Source of the DNA: Bacteroidota bacterium
Lineage (GTDB): Bacteria; Bacteroidota; Bacteroidia; Flavobacteriales; Weeksellaceae
DNA: 41,648 nt
NCBI GenBank assembly: GCA_023423715.1
Contig: JAFAFC010000027.1
Coordinates: forward strand, 1-41,648
Direction of reading: 5' to 3'
Shown: positions 7,277-17,014 of the stretch, piece after piece
Layout: every line of letters begins with the position of its first letter
Position numbering within the stretch: position 1 is the stretch's first letter
Translations under genes and position numbers: made by a program
The notes under the pieces: model-generated
What the model was told of the DNA's origin: nothing
Database searches by the model: none
What the model saw: only the letters and a program-made list of their open reading frames with translations

Positions 7277-9598
7277 TTAGAACGGATATCCGATGGCGAT
7301 ATTCAGCATCAAATTATCACGACGCCATTGCTTGTCTCCAAAATTAATTTTATCAAACATCCAACGGTCACCTTTATCATAATACGGAGTTCGAATTGGA
7401 ATGGCAAAGTCCAAACGTAAAATCAAAATACTAAAGTCCAAACGCAAACCAACTCCAGCGCCAACGGCAATTTCCGATAAGAAATTCTTAGAAAACTTCC
7501 CACCTGGTCTCTCTGGATCTTCATTGATTAACCATATATTTCCTGCATCGGCAAAAGCAGCAACGTTTAAAAATTTGTAAAGATTCGCTCGGTATTCTGC
7601 ATTCAATTCTAGCTTCACATCACCCGATTGGTCAAAAAAGAAATTGGCTCGCTGATTCCGTGGATCGTAACTTCCAGGACCTAAAGTTCTCGCTCTAAAT
7701 GCACGAACCGAGTTGCTTCCACCAACAAAAAATTGTCTCGAAAATGGCACGTTATCCGAATTTCCATACGGATACGCAATTCCTCCAATAAAACGTGTCG
7801 CAATCGAAGATTTTTCATTCAGCTTATGATAAAAACGGAAATCATGTTCCATCTTCGCAAATTGACTAAATGGAATATTAAAAATTTCTTTTTGCTTTCC
7901 TTTTTCAACATTCGCTCCCATTAATAAACCCGTTAAATTTCCAGAAAAATCAACTGATCCTTTATAGTAAACCGTATTTTTCTTCGGAAGCATCGTCGTT
8001 GTGTAGGTATAACTATAGGTTGGGCCAAAAATCAATTGCTTGGCAACGGCACGTGCTGCCACTTGCGAACTATCCATTTGAGCTTGATATTCTGGTGTAA
8101 TTTTTTCAGGATAAACCAACGTCGCACTGAATATTTTCAGATCATGTTCTTTCCGAATATTCTCCTTCCAAACGTATCCAAACGACGTGTTGAAATTGTG
8201 CAAGGTGTATAATTTAGTTCGGCTTTGATATTCATAACCAATGTTGATATTGGTTCTCGGAACATACGCACTCGACGACTGGAAGCGGAATGGCGCTACA
8301 ATTCGTGGAATGGAAAGTTGGGCATTGGCTCCGGCTCGGAAAAGATTATTGGCATCTTTTGGTCCACCCAATTGAACATCAAATGCACCATACAAAGCGG
8401 CTTTCAATTGTTCTGCACCTTTAAAGAAATTACGATGTGTCCAATTCAAATTAAGTTCACCACCACCGTAATTCGCCGAATTCGTTCTTCCCAAAACTTC
8501 AAATCGCAAGGACTGAATTTCTCGAGGCGTTAATAAATAATACGCATCAAACTGATGTTTCAACGAATCGGAAACTCGGAAATCATTTTTTACAAATTTG
8601 AAAACACCTAAACTAATCAACCGATTTAAGGATAAATTATGCTCGGTTCGATTGTAGATATCGCCTTTATTCACATACATCGCACGATCAAAAATCTTTG
8701 GCTTGAAGCGTTTTTCAGGATCGATAATGTACATATCGTTATACTTATATTGCTCTAAAGTGTCTTTATTCACGGGAATTGAATACAATCCACGACGCGC
8801 ATCTCGAAGGTTATAATTCGGGAAAATAATAACATCATTAATGGTAAATTGTTCTTTCGCTTCTTCGGGCGTGTTCTTTTTCAATTTAACGAAAAGCTCT
8901 ACTTTTTGATTTTTCGCAACGGTAGAATCTGCTTGAACAATAATATTATCGGGATGAAAATAATAAAAACCGCGTTCTTTCATTCGAGCATCGATTCGTT
9001 CGCGTTCCATTTTAATCACATCCAAATCAAAATAATCTCCTGTCTTCAAAAGAGTTTTATCCTTGATCGCTTGAATTTCCGAATTCACCAAAGAAGAATC
9101 CGTTGGGAAATTCACCTGACTAATCTGATAGCGTTGTCCAGGTTTCACTTTATAAATAACCTGCGCTTTTTTGTTTTTCGACAAGGTATCGCTTGACGCC
9201 TTTGCATTGAAATACCCTTTGTTTTCTGAATAATTAACGATGATATTCTCGTTGAATTCTCGATCAACATCGCCTAATAAAACGGGCTTTTCCCCCAATT
9301 TGTATTTCATCCAATATTTAAACCCTTTATCTTTTTTAGGTTCGTCTGTGATGTTGTAGAAATACAATTTTGGTCTCAATCCTAAAATACTGGAATTCGG
9401 TTTTGGACGAAGATTTTCTTGATACGCAGATTTCAAATCAGACTTTTCCTTTTTTGAAAGGGAATCGCCAATGATGTCAATTTTTGCACCCGTGTACAGT
9501 AATTCGCCTTCTTTTAAATATTTCGTGTTGCTACATCCAGCTAAGGCGAAAATCACCAAAACTAAAAAGCTCGTTTTAATATAATCAATCCACTTCAT
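7277..9598 (-). CDS. tamL: TamL, BamA/TamA-like outer membrane lipoprotein
   Basis: The Bacteroidota counterpart of TamA is an Omp85 barrel that is also a lipoprotein. Here the lipobox ends LAGC with Cys22, directly followed by SNTKYLKEGELLYTGAKI, a block typical of this family. POTRA-like repeats occupy roughly 35-370 (for example GQRYQISQVNFPTDSSLV and the region around FTINDVIIFPNYN). The 16-stranded barrel runs from about 385 to the end, with the conserved FFVGGSNSVRAFRARTLGPG loop near 635 and a final aromatic beta-signal (IAIGYPF). It starts three bases after the tamB stop, so the two are co-transcribed and should form the envelope-spanning TamB-TamL machine. Length (773) is normal. Confidence 0.93.
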   Translation of the reverse strand: MKWIDYIKTSFLVLVIFALAGCSNTKYLKEGELLYTGAKIDIIGDSLSKKEKSDLKSAYQENLRPKPNSSILGLRPKLYFYNITDEPKKDKGFKYWMKYKLGEKPVLLGDVDREFNENIIVNYSENKGYFNAKASSDTLSKNKKAQVIYKVKPGQRYQISQVNFPTDSSLVNSEIQAIKDKTLLKTGDYFDLDVIKMERERIDARMKERGFYYFHPDNIIVQADSTVAKNQKVELFVKLKKNTPEEAKEQFTINDVIIFPNYNLRDARRGLYSIPVNKDTLEQYKYNDMYIIDPEKRFKPKIFDRAMYVNKGDIYNRTEHNLSLNRLISLGVFKFVKNDFRVSDSLKHQFDAYYLLTPREIQSLRFEVLGRTNSANYGGGELNLNWTHRNFFKGAEQLKAALYGAFDVQLGGPKDANNLFRAGANAQLSIPRIVAPFRFQSSSAYVPRTNINIGYEYQSRTKLYTLHNFNTSFGYVWKENIRKEHDLKIFSATLVYPEKITPEYQAQMDSSQVAARAVAKQLIFGPTYSYTYTTTMLPKKNTVYYKGSVDFSGNLTGLLMGANVEKGKQKEIFNIPFSQFAKMEHDFRFYHKLNEKSSIATRFIGGIAYPYGNSDNVPFSRQFFVGGSNSVRAFRARTLGPGSYDPRNQRANFFFDQSGDVKLELNAEYRANLYKFLNVAAFADAGNIWLINEDPERPGGKFSKNFLSEIAVGAGVGLRLDFSILILRLDFAIPIRTPYYDKGDRWMFDKINFGDKQWRRDNLMLNIAIGYPF

Positions 9599-9601
9599 GA
9601 T

Positions 9602-12600
9602 TTACTTATTAAAATTTTGGGTTCTGTTTCGTCTGTACTCACGATTACGTTTCGATTTTTCAAAGATTTCTTTAAACTTATCGTAATCCAACGTAATGAT
9701 AAAACCAACCCCTGTTTCAACAATTTGTCCTTGTAGAGCCACTTGATATTCATTTTTACGATAGGCTCTCAACATATATCGCCCATCTCGAGACAAACTA
9801 TAATCCATGCTAATATCACCCGCGATATTCGTCATTTGTTCGTTTTGACGTGCGTCTCCTTCAATACCGAAATTACTTCCCACCGTAACTTTCAGTCGAT
9901 CGTTTAATAACTTTTTACTGATATCAACACTTAAATCCGTACGGTTCATACGCTCACCCGTTGAATAATCTTCCGAAGCATCCAAACCAAAATTAATATC
10001 AACTCCTGAAATAAGGTCCGCCGCCAAATTGTTAAGCTGTTGCGACAAAATACTACTCACACTTTGTCTTGCAATGGTTCCTGCGGAAAGTCCCGCTTGA
10101 CTTTGGAACGGATTCTCACCAATAAAACGATTCAGCAATAACAATGCAAAAACTTGCTTGTTCATTTCCGTTTCTTCGTTTCGAATTTGGTCGAGTTTTG
10201 CTTTCGTTTCGTCAATAACAACCGTTGGTACCGATGGATTTTCATCATCCATCGTGATATTGAATTTAATTTCTGGTTTCAATAATTCGCCTTTCAAAAC
10301 TAATAAGGTATTGAATGGAATTCGTTGTTTGAACATATTCAATTCCGAAGCAGATTTGGCCCCTAATTGCTGCTGAACTAAATCTATCGGAGCCGCTTCA
10401 GTTTTATAAACGGCCGTTATATCGAGTTGAGCCGTTGTTGGTTCGCCCGTCCACGTTATTGTTGATCCTTTTTGAATATCGAATTTTCGTTTCAACATAC
10501 TTACCGAAAGTTCATACGCTCCTTGATCAACCTCATAGACCCCAACAAGTGTGGTTTTTCCCGAAGGATCGATGCCGCCTGTAAGATTTGCTTCCCCTTG
10601 AAGTTTCACAAAATCACCATTAGCTTTATCAATAATAATGGAAAGTTTCGCTTCTTTGGTCAACTCAATATTCACGTTCACATCCATTCCTTTGATATCC
10701 GTTTTCGAGTCAATAGAATCCGCAACTACTGTTTCTTGCAAAGCCACTTGATCCTGATCAATAAACTCCACAATGCCTTCTCGTTCTTGCAATTGAGGCG
10801 AAGATTGCGGAAGTACAAACGTGAAGTCTGTATTATCCGTTACCGCTAAACGTCCATCAACTTTGGGTAAATCTAGATCACCACGTATTTGAAGATTAGC
10901 GTCCACAGCCAAAATACCGTACATTAAAGCATCGTTGTTTTTCTCGGAATTCACCACTTTAAAATCACGTGCAACTGCATCTAAATTAAATGCATAATCA
11001 CGATAATCTTGTGTAAGAATTTGACCATTCAACGTCAAAGAATTGCCGTCTGTGTCGTTAATTTTGAATCGATTCAACTCAATTCCTCGGTTTGTGAAAT
11101 CAATGGCGTCATTAAGATTCTTGAAGTGACTTCCTGTTTGGGTAATCCCAAATCCGACATCATTAAACTTCAATTTTCCTAGAATAGAAGGTTTTTCAAC
11201 CGTTCCATTAATTTTTAAATCACCAGACAAGTAGCCTTCGGCTTTTTGAATAGCGTTCATGGAAAAAGCTTGCGCCGTTAGCATTTCTAAACGATTCACA
11301 TCCAAATCTAGATCAAAGGAAGAATTCGAGGTATGATAATCTCCGAAAAGTCGAACATCGTTGTTATTTCCTGTTAAATTAACATCCGCATTGATCGTCT
11401 GAGCAGAAGTATTTTTCACTTTGGCATCAAGATTTCCAACAGGATTTCCGAAGACAATTAAATCCGTAACTGCTAAATCAGAATTGAACGTCATATTCTT
11501 TTGTAAATCCCGAATTTGAGCCGTTCCATTAATAGTCCCTTTAGCTAAAAGCGTATCTTTTTTAATCAATTCGGTGATGGTTTCGATTTTAAAATCTTTG
11601 ATCGTCACATTGAGTGGACTATTCGCAGCCGTCGTTTCAGATTGCAGTAAAATTTCACTTCCATTATTAGAAAGTTTGAAATTATCAGCCCAAATTCCTT
11701 TGCTACTCAACTGAATTTTATTGCCTTCGCCAACTTGCCAATCATCGTAATTCAATTTTAAACCGTTTGGATTTAAACTAATTTCTGTGATATCATTCAA
11801 GCTTTTGGCTTGTCCTGCAACTAAAAATTGAGTAACATCCTTCGCATCTTTCGTTGTCACATCGTAGCGAATCACATTATCTACTATATCGCCTTGGGCA
11901 TTGATTTTATTTAACGCAAAACTTTCGCTTTTCAAAGAGCCTGCACTTAATTGATACTGCAATGCTTCGGCGGAATTGCTAATATCTAAGACGGCATTAT
12001 CAATCACATTGCTTCCATAAGTCAACTGCGGAATCTGTCCGTGAACTTCCAATTGACGAGAATCTGCGTTAAAATTTCCGTTCAGAGTGATGGTTTCAAA
12101 GCTTTTCAAATCGGGAACAAAACGTCTAATTAAATCGTCATTTTTAATTTGTGCATTCAACGTAAAATACTGTCCTGGAGTAATTTTAGCGGCTGCGCTT
12201 GGCTTTTGAAATTGATAATATTGATTGATTGTCGAAGCTAACGCTCCAAAAATCTGAGTTAATTTATATTTACCCACCAAATCTACATCCGCTATTTGCG
12301 ATTTTAAGATCAATGAATTCTGATCGGCTGTAGAAACGGCTTCCAAAATAACCTCCTGCATAGGGAAAACGTCCTTGGTATTGGAAAGCGCAAAGTTGGT
12401 TAAATACAAATGTCCATTCAACGCGTCAGGGTCCAAATTCGAGAAATCACCATCCAAATTACCTGCAATAATCATCGGTTCATTGTAAAAACCAAGTTTA
12501 TGCAAATCCAATTTGAAAACACTTCCCTTCACTTTTACAGTCGGTTTAGTTTCATTATAAACTCCCGAAGCGACCAAATTTAATCGTGCATTCGGATCTT

Positions 12601-14614
12601 TAGAATTCAAATGAACATCATACAAACCACGATTCAAACTACCTTTTACATCAACATTCGAATATTGATAACCGTTGTAACCCATGGAATTTATATGTCC
12701 CGTAAGCGCCGCATTTCCGTTTTTGAAATCAAAACTTTGACCTTTAGCAGCGATTTGTCCAGTGACTGAGCCAACATCTTTGTTACCAATTAAGGTTCCT
12801 ACTTGTAGGTTTTGAAGATTGGCTTTGACATTATATGTTTCACGATTTTTCTTACGCATGTCCACAACCGCTTGTACAACGGCATTTCCGAGCGTTGATT
12901 TTAAGTTCAGATTGGTATTAACTTGTTTCGTTGTTCCTTTTGCCGTTCCTTTAATAGACATGTGCGATGGCAACGTGACATTACTCGGAATGGTGTTTTT
13001 AGGAAGGAAATTGTAAATCGTTTTTGAATTGGAAGACAGTTCTCGAATCTTCAAATCATAATACAATTGATCAGGATTCATCGCGTTTTTCACCGTTCCA
13101 GAAGCCGCAACGCGAAGTTTGTCAATCCCCGAAAGTTCCAAATTGGAAATTTGAAGATTGTTCACTTTTCCTTTCAAGCGGGTATTTACGTTCAGAATTG
13201 CGTTTGGATATTTGTTGAACGGCGCGGTATTTCGCAGCGTAGGAACTAAATTTAAAATATCTGAAAATCCAATTTTTGAATTTTTAATATTGGCTAAAAC
13301 TTCTACTTCACCAGGATTGGCTGTAAGCTGTTCTACAGAAGCATAATTAAGAATTAATTCGTCTCGTAAAATTGTTTTTGGCGTTTGTAGATACAGATTT
13401 TTAAGATACGCTTGCTTGTCATTATACACGAAATCCGTGTTCACTTTTTGGACATTTAGACCTCGCTGTTCTTGAATTTCTCCACTTTTAATGGAGCCTT
13501 CAAACGTAGAACCCAACATTTTAAAATCTCGTAAATCCAGATTTAACTTCGAGAAATTAAGATGATTAAAGTCCATTCCTTGGCGCGTTGGTGCAACTGC
13601 CGTATTGTTATACGCAATTTGAACATCATCAAAAACGGCTTTTCCAAGCAAAATCTGCATCAATTCTTCTTGCTTATCGGTTGCTTTTTCTGCTTTTGAA
13701 TTTGTTGATTTTGGATTGGAAGGCAAGTATAAATTCGCTTGAATCTTCGCACCAGAAAGCAAAACATCTTCAATATCGTATTTTGATTTGTCCAAATCCA
13801 GCGCATTGATTTGGGTACTTAGTTCTTTAAAATTAACCTTAGCAAAGGTTTTGGTACGATCATCACCATAATCAATATCAAAATTGGTGAGTTTGATTTT
13901 GTTCAAATCAATCTGCATCGGTTTTTTATCGTTCAAAGAATCTACTTTCTGCTCCACATTATCTGCCACTTCTTCTAGTAAATCCTGCTTTAGTTTCAAC
14001 TTTAAACCATCCATAAGAATATCTCCTATAGCATATTTATTTTTCTCAAGATCAAAGGTTTTAATTCGGGTGTGAAAATCTTTGAAATAGGCGTTGATAT
14101 TATTCCCTCCTTGCTGATCAATAAAGGAAACTCCGATATCTTTTAAATCAATTTTATCAAGTGAAATAATAAACGGTTTTGACTCTTTATCTGCTTCTTT
14201 ATCGGTTGTTGCAAAGGCATTGATGATGTAATCAAAATTAAACGTTCCATCTTTTTTTCGAACAACATTTGCACGAAGGGTTTTTAAATCAATGGAAGTA
14301 ATATCGGCTTTGTTTTTGAGTAAATTGGGGATATTAAGACCAACATCGAGATTTTTTGCATACAGTAATGTATCCACGTCTTGACCTTGTAAATACAAAT
14401 TTTCCATGACCAAACTGCTCGGAAAATCGATATAGACTTTATCCAAGGAAACTTTGGTTTTCACCTTGTCTTCGAGGTACGTAACCAATCGGTTTTTGAC
14501 AAAATTTTGAACGGCTGGAAGTCTTAAACTCAAAACCAAAAGCACCAAAAGCACTACAATGGAAAGAAGTGTAATTCCAGAAATTTTAAAAATCTTCTTG
14601 AAGTTAACTTTCAA
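9602..14614 (-). CDS. tamB: TamB, AsmA-like translocation and assembly module protein
   Basis: Very large (1670 residues) envelope-spanning protein. An N-terminal inner-membrane anchor (about 11-31, after the basic KVNFKKIFK) is followed by a long run of beta-rich repeats forming a hydrophobic groove. The TamB/DUF490 domain fills about the last 450 residues (the GDLDLPKVDGRLAV region through to the DYSLSRDGRYMLRAYRKNEY tail). TamB-type proteins act with Omp85 partners in outer-membrane protein assembly and in phospholipid transport to the outer membrane. The partner tamL follows after three bases. The start is TTG at 14614: an in-frame stop lies just upstream and no ATG precedes the anchor helix, the next Met being near residue 70. 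It is the first gene of the probable tamB-tamL-yihY operon. Confidence 0.92.
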   Translation of the reverse strand: MKVNFKKIFKISGITLLSIVVLLVLLVLSLRLPAVQNFVKNRLVTYLEDKVKTKVSLDKVYIDFPSSLVMENLYLQGQDVDTLLYAKNLDVGLNIPNLLKNKADITSIDLKTLRANVVRKKDGTFNFDYIINAFATTDKEADKESKPFIISLDKIDLKDIGVSFIDQQGGNNINAYFKDFHTRIKTFDLEKNKYAIGDILMDGLKLKLKQDLLEEVADNVEQKVDSLNDKKPMQIDLNKIKLTNFDIDYGDDRTKTFAKVNFKELSTQINALDLDKSKYDIEDVLLSGAKIQANLYLPSNPKSTNSKAEKATDKQEELMQILLGKAVFDDVQIAYNNTAVAPTRQGMDFNHLNFSKLNLDLRDFKMLGSTFEGSIKSGEIQEQRGLNVQKVNTDFVYNDKQAYLKNLYLQTPKTILRDELILNYASVEQLTANPGEVEVLANIKNSKIGFSDILNLVPTLRNTAPFNKYPNAILNVNTRLKGKVNNLQISNLELSGIDKLRVAASGTVKNAMNPDQLYYDLKIRELSSNSKTIYNFLPKNTIPSNVTLPSHMSIKGTAKGTTKQVNTNLNLKSTLGNAVVQAVVDMRKKNRETYNVKANLQNLQVGTLIGNKDVGSVTGQIAAKGQSFDFKNGNAALTGHINSMGYNGYQYSNVDVKGSLNRGLYDVHLNSKDPNARLNLVASGVYNETKPTVKVKGSVFKLDLHKLGFYNEPMIIAGNLDGDFSNLDPDALNGHLYLTNFALSNTKDVFPMQEVILEAVSTADQNSLILKSQIADVDLVGKYKLTQIFGALASTINQYYQFQKPSAAAKITPGQYFTLNAQIKNDDLIRRFVPDLKSFETITLNGNFNADSRQLEVHGQIPQLTYGSNVIDNAVLDISNSAEALQYQLSAGSLKSESFALNKINAQGDIVDNVIRYDVTTKDAKDVTQFLVAGQAKSLNDITEISLNPNGLKLNYDDWQVGEGNKIQLSSKGIWADNFKLSNNGSEILLQSETTAANSPLNVTIKDFKIETITELIKKDTLLAKGTINGTAQIRDLQKNMTFNSDLAVTDLIVFGNPVGNLDAKVKNTSAQTINADVNLTGNNNDVRLFGDYHTSNSSFDLDLDVNRLEMLTAQAFSMNAIQKAEGYLSGDLKINGTVEKPSILGKLKFNDVGFGITQTGSHFKNLNDAIDFTNRGIELNRFKINDTDGNSLTLNGQILTQDYRDYAFNLDAVARDFKVVNSEKNNDALMYGILAVDANLQIRGDLDLPKVDGRLAVTDNTDFTFVLPQSSPQLQEREGIVEFIDQDQVALQETVVADSIDSKTDIKGMDVNVNIELTKEAKLSIIIDKANGDFVKLQGEANLTGGIDPSGKTTLVGVYEVDQGAYELSVSMLKRKFDIQKGSTITWTGEPTTAQLDITAVYKTEAAPIDLVQQQLGAKSASELNMFKQRIPFNTLLVLKGELLKPEIKFNITMDDENPSVPTVVIDETKAKLDQIRNEETEMNKQVFALLLLNRFIGENPFQSQAGLSAGTIARQSVSSILSQQLNNLAADLISGVDINFGLDASEDYSTGERMNRTDLSVDISKKLLNDRLKVTVGSNFGIEGDARQNEQMTNIAGDISMDYSLSRDGRYMLRAYRKNEYQVALQGQIVETGVGFIITLDYDKFKEIFEKSKRNREYRRNRTQNFNK

Positions 14615-14784
14615 AACGTGTTTTTTACAAAAATACTAATCCCTATTTCCGTCTGTTTATAACTTTTAGTGGAAGCATTATATAATTTTATAAGGAAAAT
14701 AAGGACTGGCAAACGATTATTAAACTGAATTCTATAAATTTACACTATAAAAATACACAAACATTTTTCCTAAGACGCATTTCT

Positions 14785-15198
14785 ATGAGAATATTATTGT
14801 TAAATGGACCTAATCTTAACCTTTTAGGAACTCGCGAACCCGAAATTTATGGAACAACTTCCATGGAAGATTGTTTAACGGCAATTAAAAACCAATTTCC
14901 GCAAACTGAAATTCTGTTTTTTCAATCGAATGTGGAAGGTGAAATTATCAACCGACTTCAAGAAGTTGATTTTGATGCGCTGGTGATTAATCCAGGAGCA
15001 TTTACCCATTATTCATACGCTATTGCTGATTGTTTAAAAAACATTTCGAAACCAAAAATCGAAGTGCACATAAGCAACATTTACAAGCGTGAAGAATTTC
15101 GTCAAAAATCCGTTACAGCGGCGTTTACTGATGGTTTGATTTCTGGATTTGGAATGAACGGATACGGATTAGCTGTTTCCAGTTTGGTCTCTAACTAA
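14785..15198 (+). CDS. aroQ: Type II 3-dehydroquinate dehydratase
   Basis: Catalyses the third step of the shikimate pathway, 3-dehydroquinate to 3-dehydroshikimate, as a cytosolic dodecamer of the type II (AroQ) fold. The 137-residue length is slightly short of the usual 140-150 but complete. Family motifs are intact: NGPNLNLLGTREPEIYG with Asn12, Arg17 and the catalytic Tyr22; NPGAFTHYS from 69 with Asn69 and His75; and EVHISNI from 93 with the catalytic His95 and Ser97, followed by Arg106. ATG 14785 gives the canonical start. It is a single gene on plus, between divergent tamB and convergent pckA. The 170-base upstream gap holds no promoter that I would call. Confidence 0.96.
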   Translation: MRILLLNGPNLNLLGTREPEIYGTTSMEDCLTAIKNQFPQTEILFFQSNVEGEIINRLQEVDFDALVINPGAFTHYSYAIADCLKNISKPKIEVHISNIYKREEFRQKSVTAAFTDGLISGFGMNGYGLAVSSLVSN

Positions 15199-15217
15199 TA
15201 GCAGATTTAATAGGAAT

Positions 15218-15253
15218 AAAAAAAGGCGCCGCCACAAATTGTTGCGGCGCCTT
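15218..15253 (-). terminator. Rho-independent terminator of pckA
   Basis: A GC-rich 10-bp hairpin (AAGGCGCCGC at 15223-15232 with its complement at 15244-15253, 11-base loop) stands out in AT-rich DNA. On the minus strand it is followed by seven T, so it ends pckA transcripts. On plus it has no T-run but may still block read-through from aroQ. Confidence 0.88.
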
Positions 15254-15276
15254 CCATATAGTGATCAATAAGTTGA

Positions 15277-16881
15277 CTAAATCTGAGGACCAGCGTTTAC
15301 TAATCTTTGCCCTTCTTCTGTATCTGCATACTGTTTGAAGTTCTCGATGTATTTTGCCGCTAAATCCTTTGCTTTTCCTTCCCAAACTGAAGCTTCAGAA
15401 TACGTGTCTCTTGGGTCAAGGATTGCCGTATTTACGTTAGGAAGTTCTGTTGGAACTTCTAAGTTCAAGATAGGAATATGTTGTTTTGGCGCTTTTTCAA
15501 TACTTCCGTCAAGGATTGCATCAATAATTGCTCTCGTATCTTTCAATGAAATTCTCTTTCCAGTACCATTCCAGCCTGTGTTTACCAAATAGGCTTTCGC
15601 ACCGTGTTCTTTCATTTTACCGATTAAGGTTTTAGAATACATCGTTGGGTGCAATGTTAAGAAAGCTTCTCCAAATGCTGGTGAGAACGAAGGAGTTGGT
15701 TCTGTAATTCCTCTTTCTGTACCTGCTAATTTAGATGTATATCCGCACAAGAAATGATATTGTGCTTGGTCATCATCTAAGATAGAAACTGGAGGAAGTA
15801 CCCCAAATGCATCAGCAGAAAGATAAATAATCTTCTTAGCATGACCTGCTTTTGATGGAAGTACAATTTTATTAATATGGTAGATTGGATACGAAACTCT
15901 CGTGTTTTCTGTGATGGATCCATCCATAAAATCTACTTCACCATATTCGTTTACTACAACGTTTTCTAATAAAGCGTCTCTCTTGATTGCTCTATAAATA
16001 TCTGGTTCTTTTTCTTCTGTCAAGTCAATAACTTTCGCATAGCAACCTCCTTCGTAGTTGAAAACTCCATTATCATCCCATCCGTGCTCATCGTCACCGA
16101 TTAGATATCTTTTCGGATCTGCAGAAAGAGTTGTTTTACCCGTTCCTGACAAACCGAAGAACAATGCTACATCTCCTTCTTCACCAACGTTTGCAGAACA
16201 GTGCATAGATGCCATTCCTTTTAATGGTAAGAAGTAGTTCATGATGGCGAACATTCCTTTCTTCATTTCTCCACCATACCAAGTTCCTCCAATGATTTGG
16301 ATTCTCTCTGTAAAGTTGAACATCACGAAGTTTTCAGAATTAAGACCTTGAGCTTCCCAATCTGGGTTTACCGCTTTAGAACCGTTCATTACAACGAAAT
16401 CTGGCTTCCCGAAATGTTCCAGTTCATAATGCGAAGGTCTAATGAACATATTGCTTACAAAATGTGCTTGCCAAGCCACTTCTACAACGAATCTTACTTT
16501 TAAACGTGTATCTGGATTGGTTCCACAAAATGCATCAACAACATATAGTCTTTTTGATTTAGATAATTGCTCTAAAACCAAATTTTTACAATGTGTAAAT
16601 GTGTCTTGAGTCGTTGGGAAATTTACTTTTCCGTCCCAACAAATAGTGTCTTTAGTAACATCATCCTCTACGATGTATCTGTCTTTAGGTGAACGCCCGG
16701 TAAAAATTCCCGTTTTTACTGCCACAGCTCCTAGATCTGTAAGAGCGCCCTTCTCGAAACCTTGATTTTTGGTAGACATCTCAGCCTTAAAAAGTTCTTC
16801 ATAAGTAGGGTTGTAAACTACTTCACTATAGCCTGTAATCCCTAGTTCATGTAACTCTTGGATGATTTTGATGTTCTTCAT
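15277..16881 (-). CDS. pckA: Phosphoenolpyruvate carboxykinase (ATP)
   Basis: Converts oxaloacetate and ATP to phosphoenolpyruvate, ADP and CO2, the first committed step of gluconeogenesis, in the cytosol. The 534 residues match the ATP-dependent family. The P-loop GLSGTGKTTLSADPKR (about 243-258) is followed by the kinase-2/metal block IGDDEHGWDDNGVFNYEGGC with its Asp residues. Arg63 in the GRSPKDR block binds oxaloacetate, and AYLVNTGWNGTG lies in the C-terminal nucleotide domain. It is a single gene with its own -7 box upstream and a strong terminator downstream. A gluconeogenic enzyme fits an organism living mainly on amino acids and peptides, as Weeksellaceae do (inference). Confidence 0.97.
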   Translation of the reverse strand: MKNIKIIQELHELGITGYSEVVYNPTYEELFKAEMSTKNQGFEKGALTDLGAVAVKTGIFTGRSPKDRYIVEDDVTKDTICWDGKVNFPTTQDTFTHCKNLVLEQLSKSKRLYVVDAFCGTNPDTRLKVRFVVEVAWQAHFVSNMFIRPSHYELEHFGKPDFVVMNGSKAVNPDWEAQGLNSENFVMFNFTERIQIIGGTWYGGEMKKGMFAIMNYFLPLKGMASMHCSANVGEEGDVALFFGLSGTGKTTLSADPKRYLIGDDEHGWDDNGVFNYEGGCYAKVIDLTEEKEPDIYRAIKRDALLENVVVNEYGEVDFMDGSITENTRVSYPIYHINKIVLPSKAGHAKKIIYLSADAFGVLPPVSILDDDQAQYHFLCGYTSKLAGTERGITEPTPSFSPAFGEAFLTLHPTMYSKTLIGKMKEHGAKAYLVNTGWNGTGKRISLKDTRAIIDAILDGSIEKAPKQHIPILNLEVPTELPNVNTAILDPRDTYSEASVWEGKAKDLAAKYIENFKQYADTEEGQRLVNAGPQI

Positions 16882-16917
16882 AGTGCCTTGTTTTCTTTAG
16901 TGTTTGAATTTGTTTGT

Positions 16918-16925
16918 CAAATTTA
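16918..16925 (-). promoter_or_regulatory. Putative -7 box of the pckA promoter
   Basis: The minus strand reads TAAATTTG, an exact TAnnTTTG match, giving a leader of about 30 bases before the pckA ATG. The -33 region is only a T-run, so the promoter call is moderate. Confidence 0.5.
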
Positions 16926-17014
16926 GAGATTCCTTATCCTAAAAAGCGTGGAAAAGATAATGATATTCGTCAGAAAAACAAATAAAGGGAATTTGACTTT
17001 TAACTAATTAAAAA

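Noticed and set aside
10472..10849. Open reading frames of 60-125 codons opposite tamB, tamL, lptD and the susC genes
   Set aside because: They are antisense shadows of well-supported genes, have no recognisable domains and lack promoters or signal peptides.
14628..14635. TATTTTTG as the tamB promoter
   Set aside because: It matches the -7 consensus on the minus strand, but there is no -33 TTG at any reasonable spacing, so I left it out as a feature.
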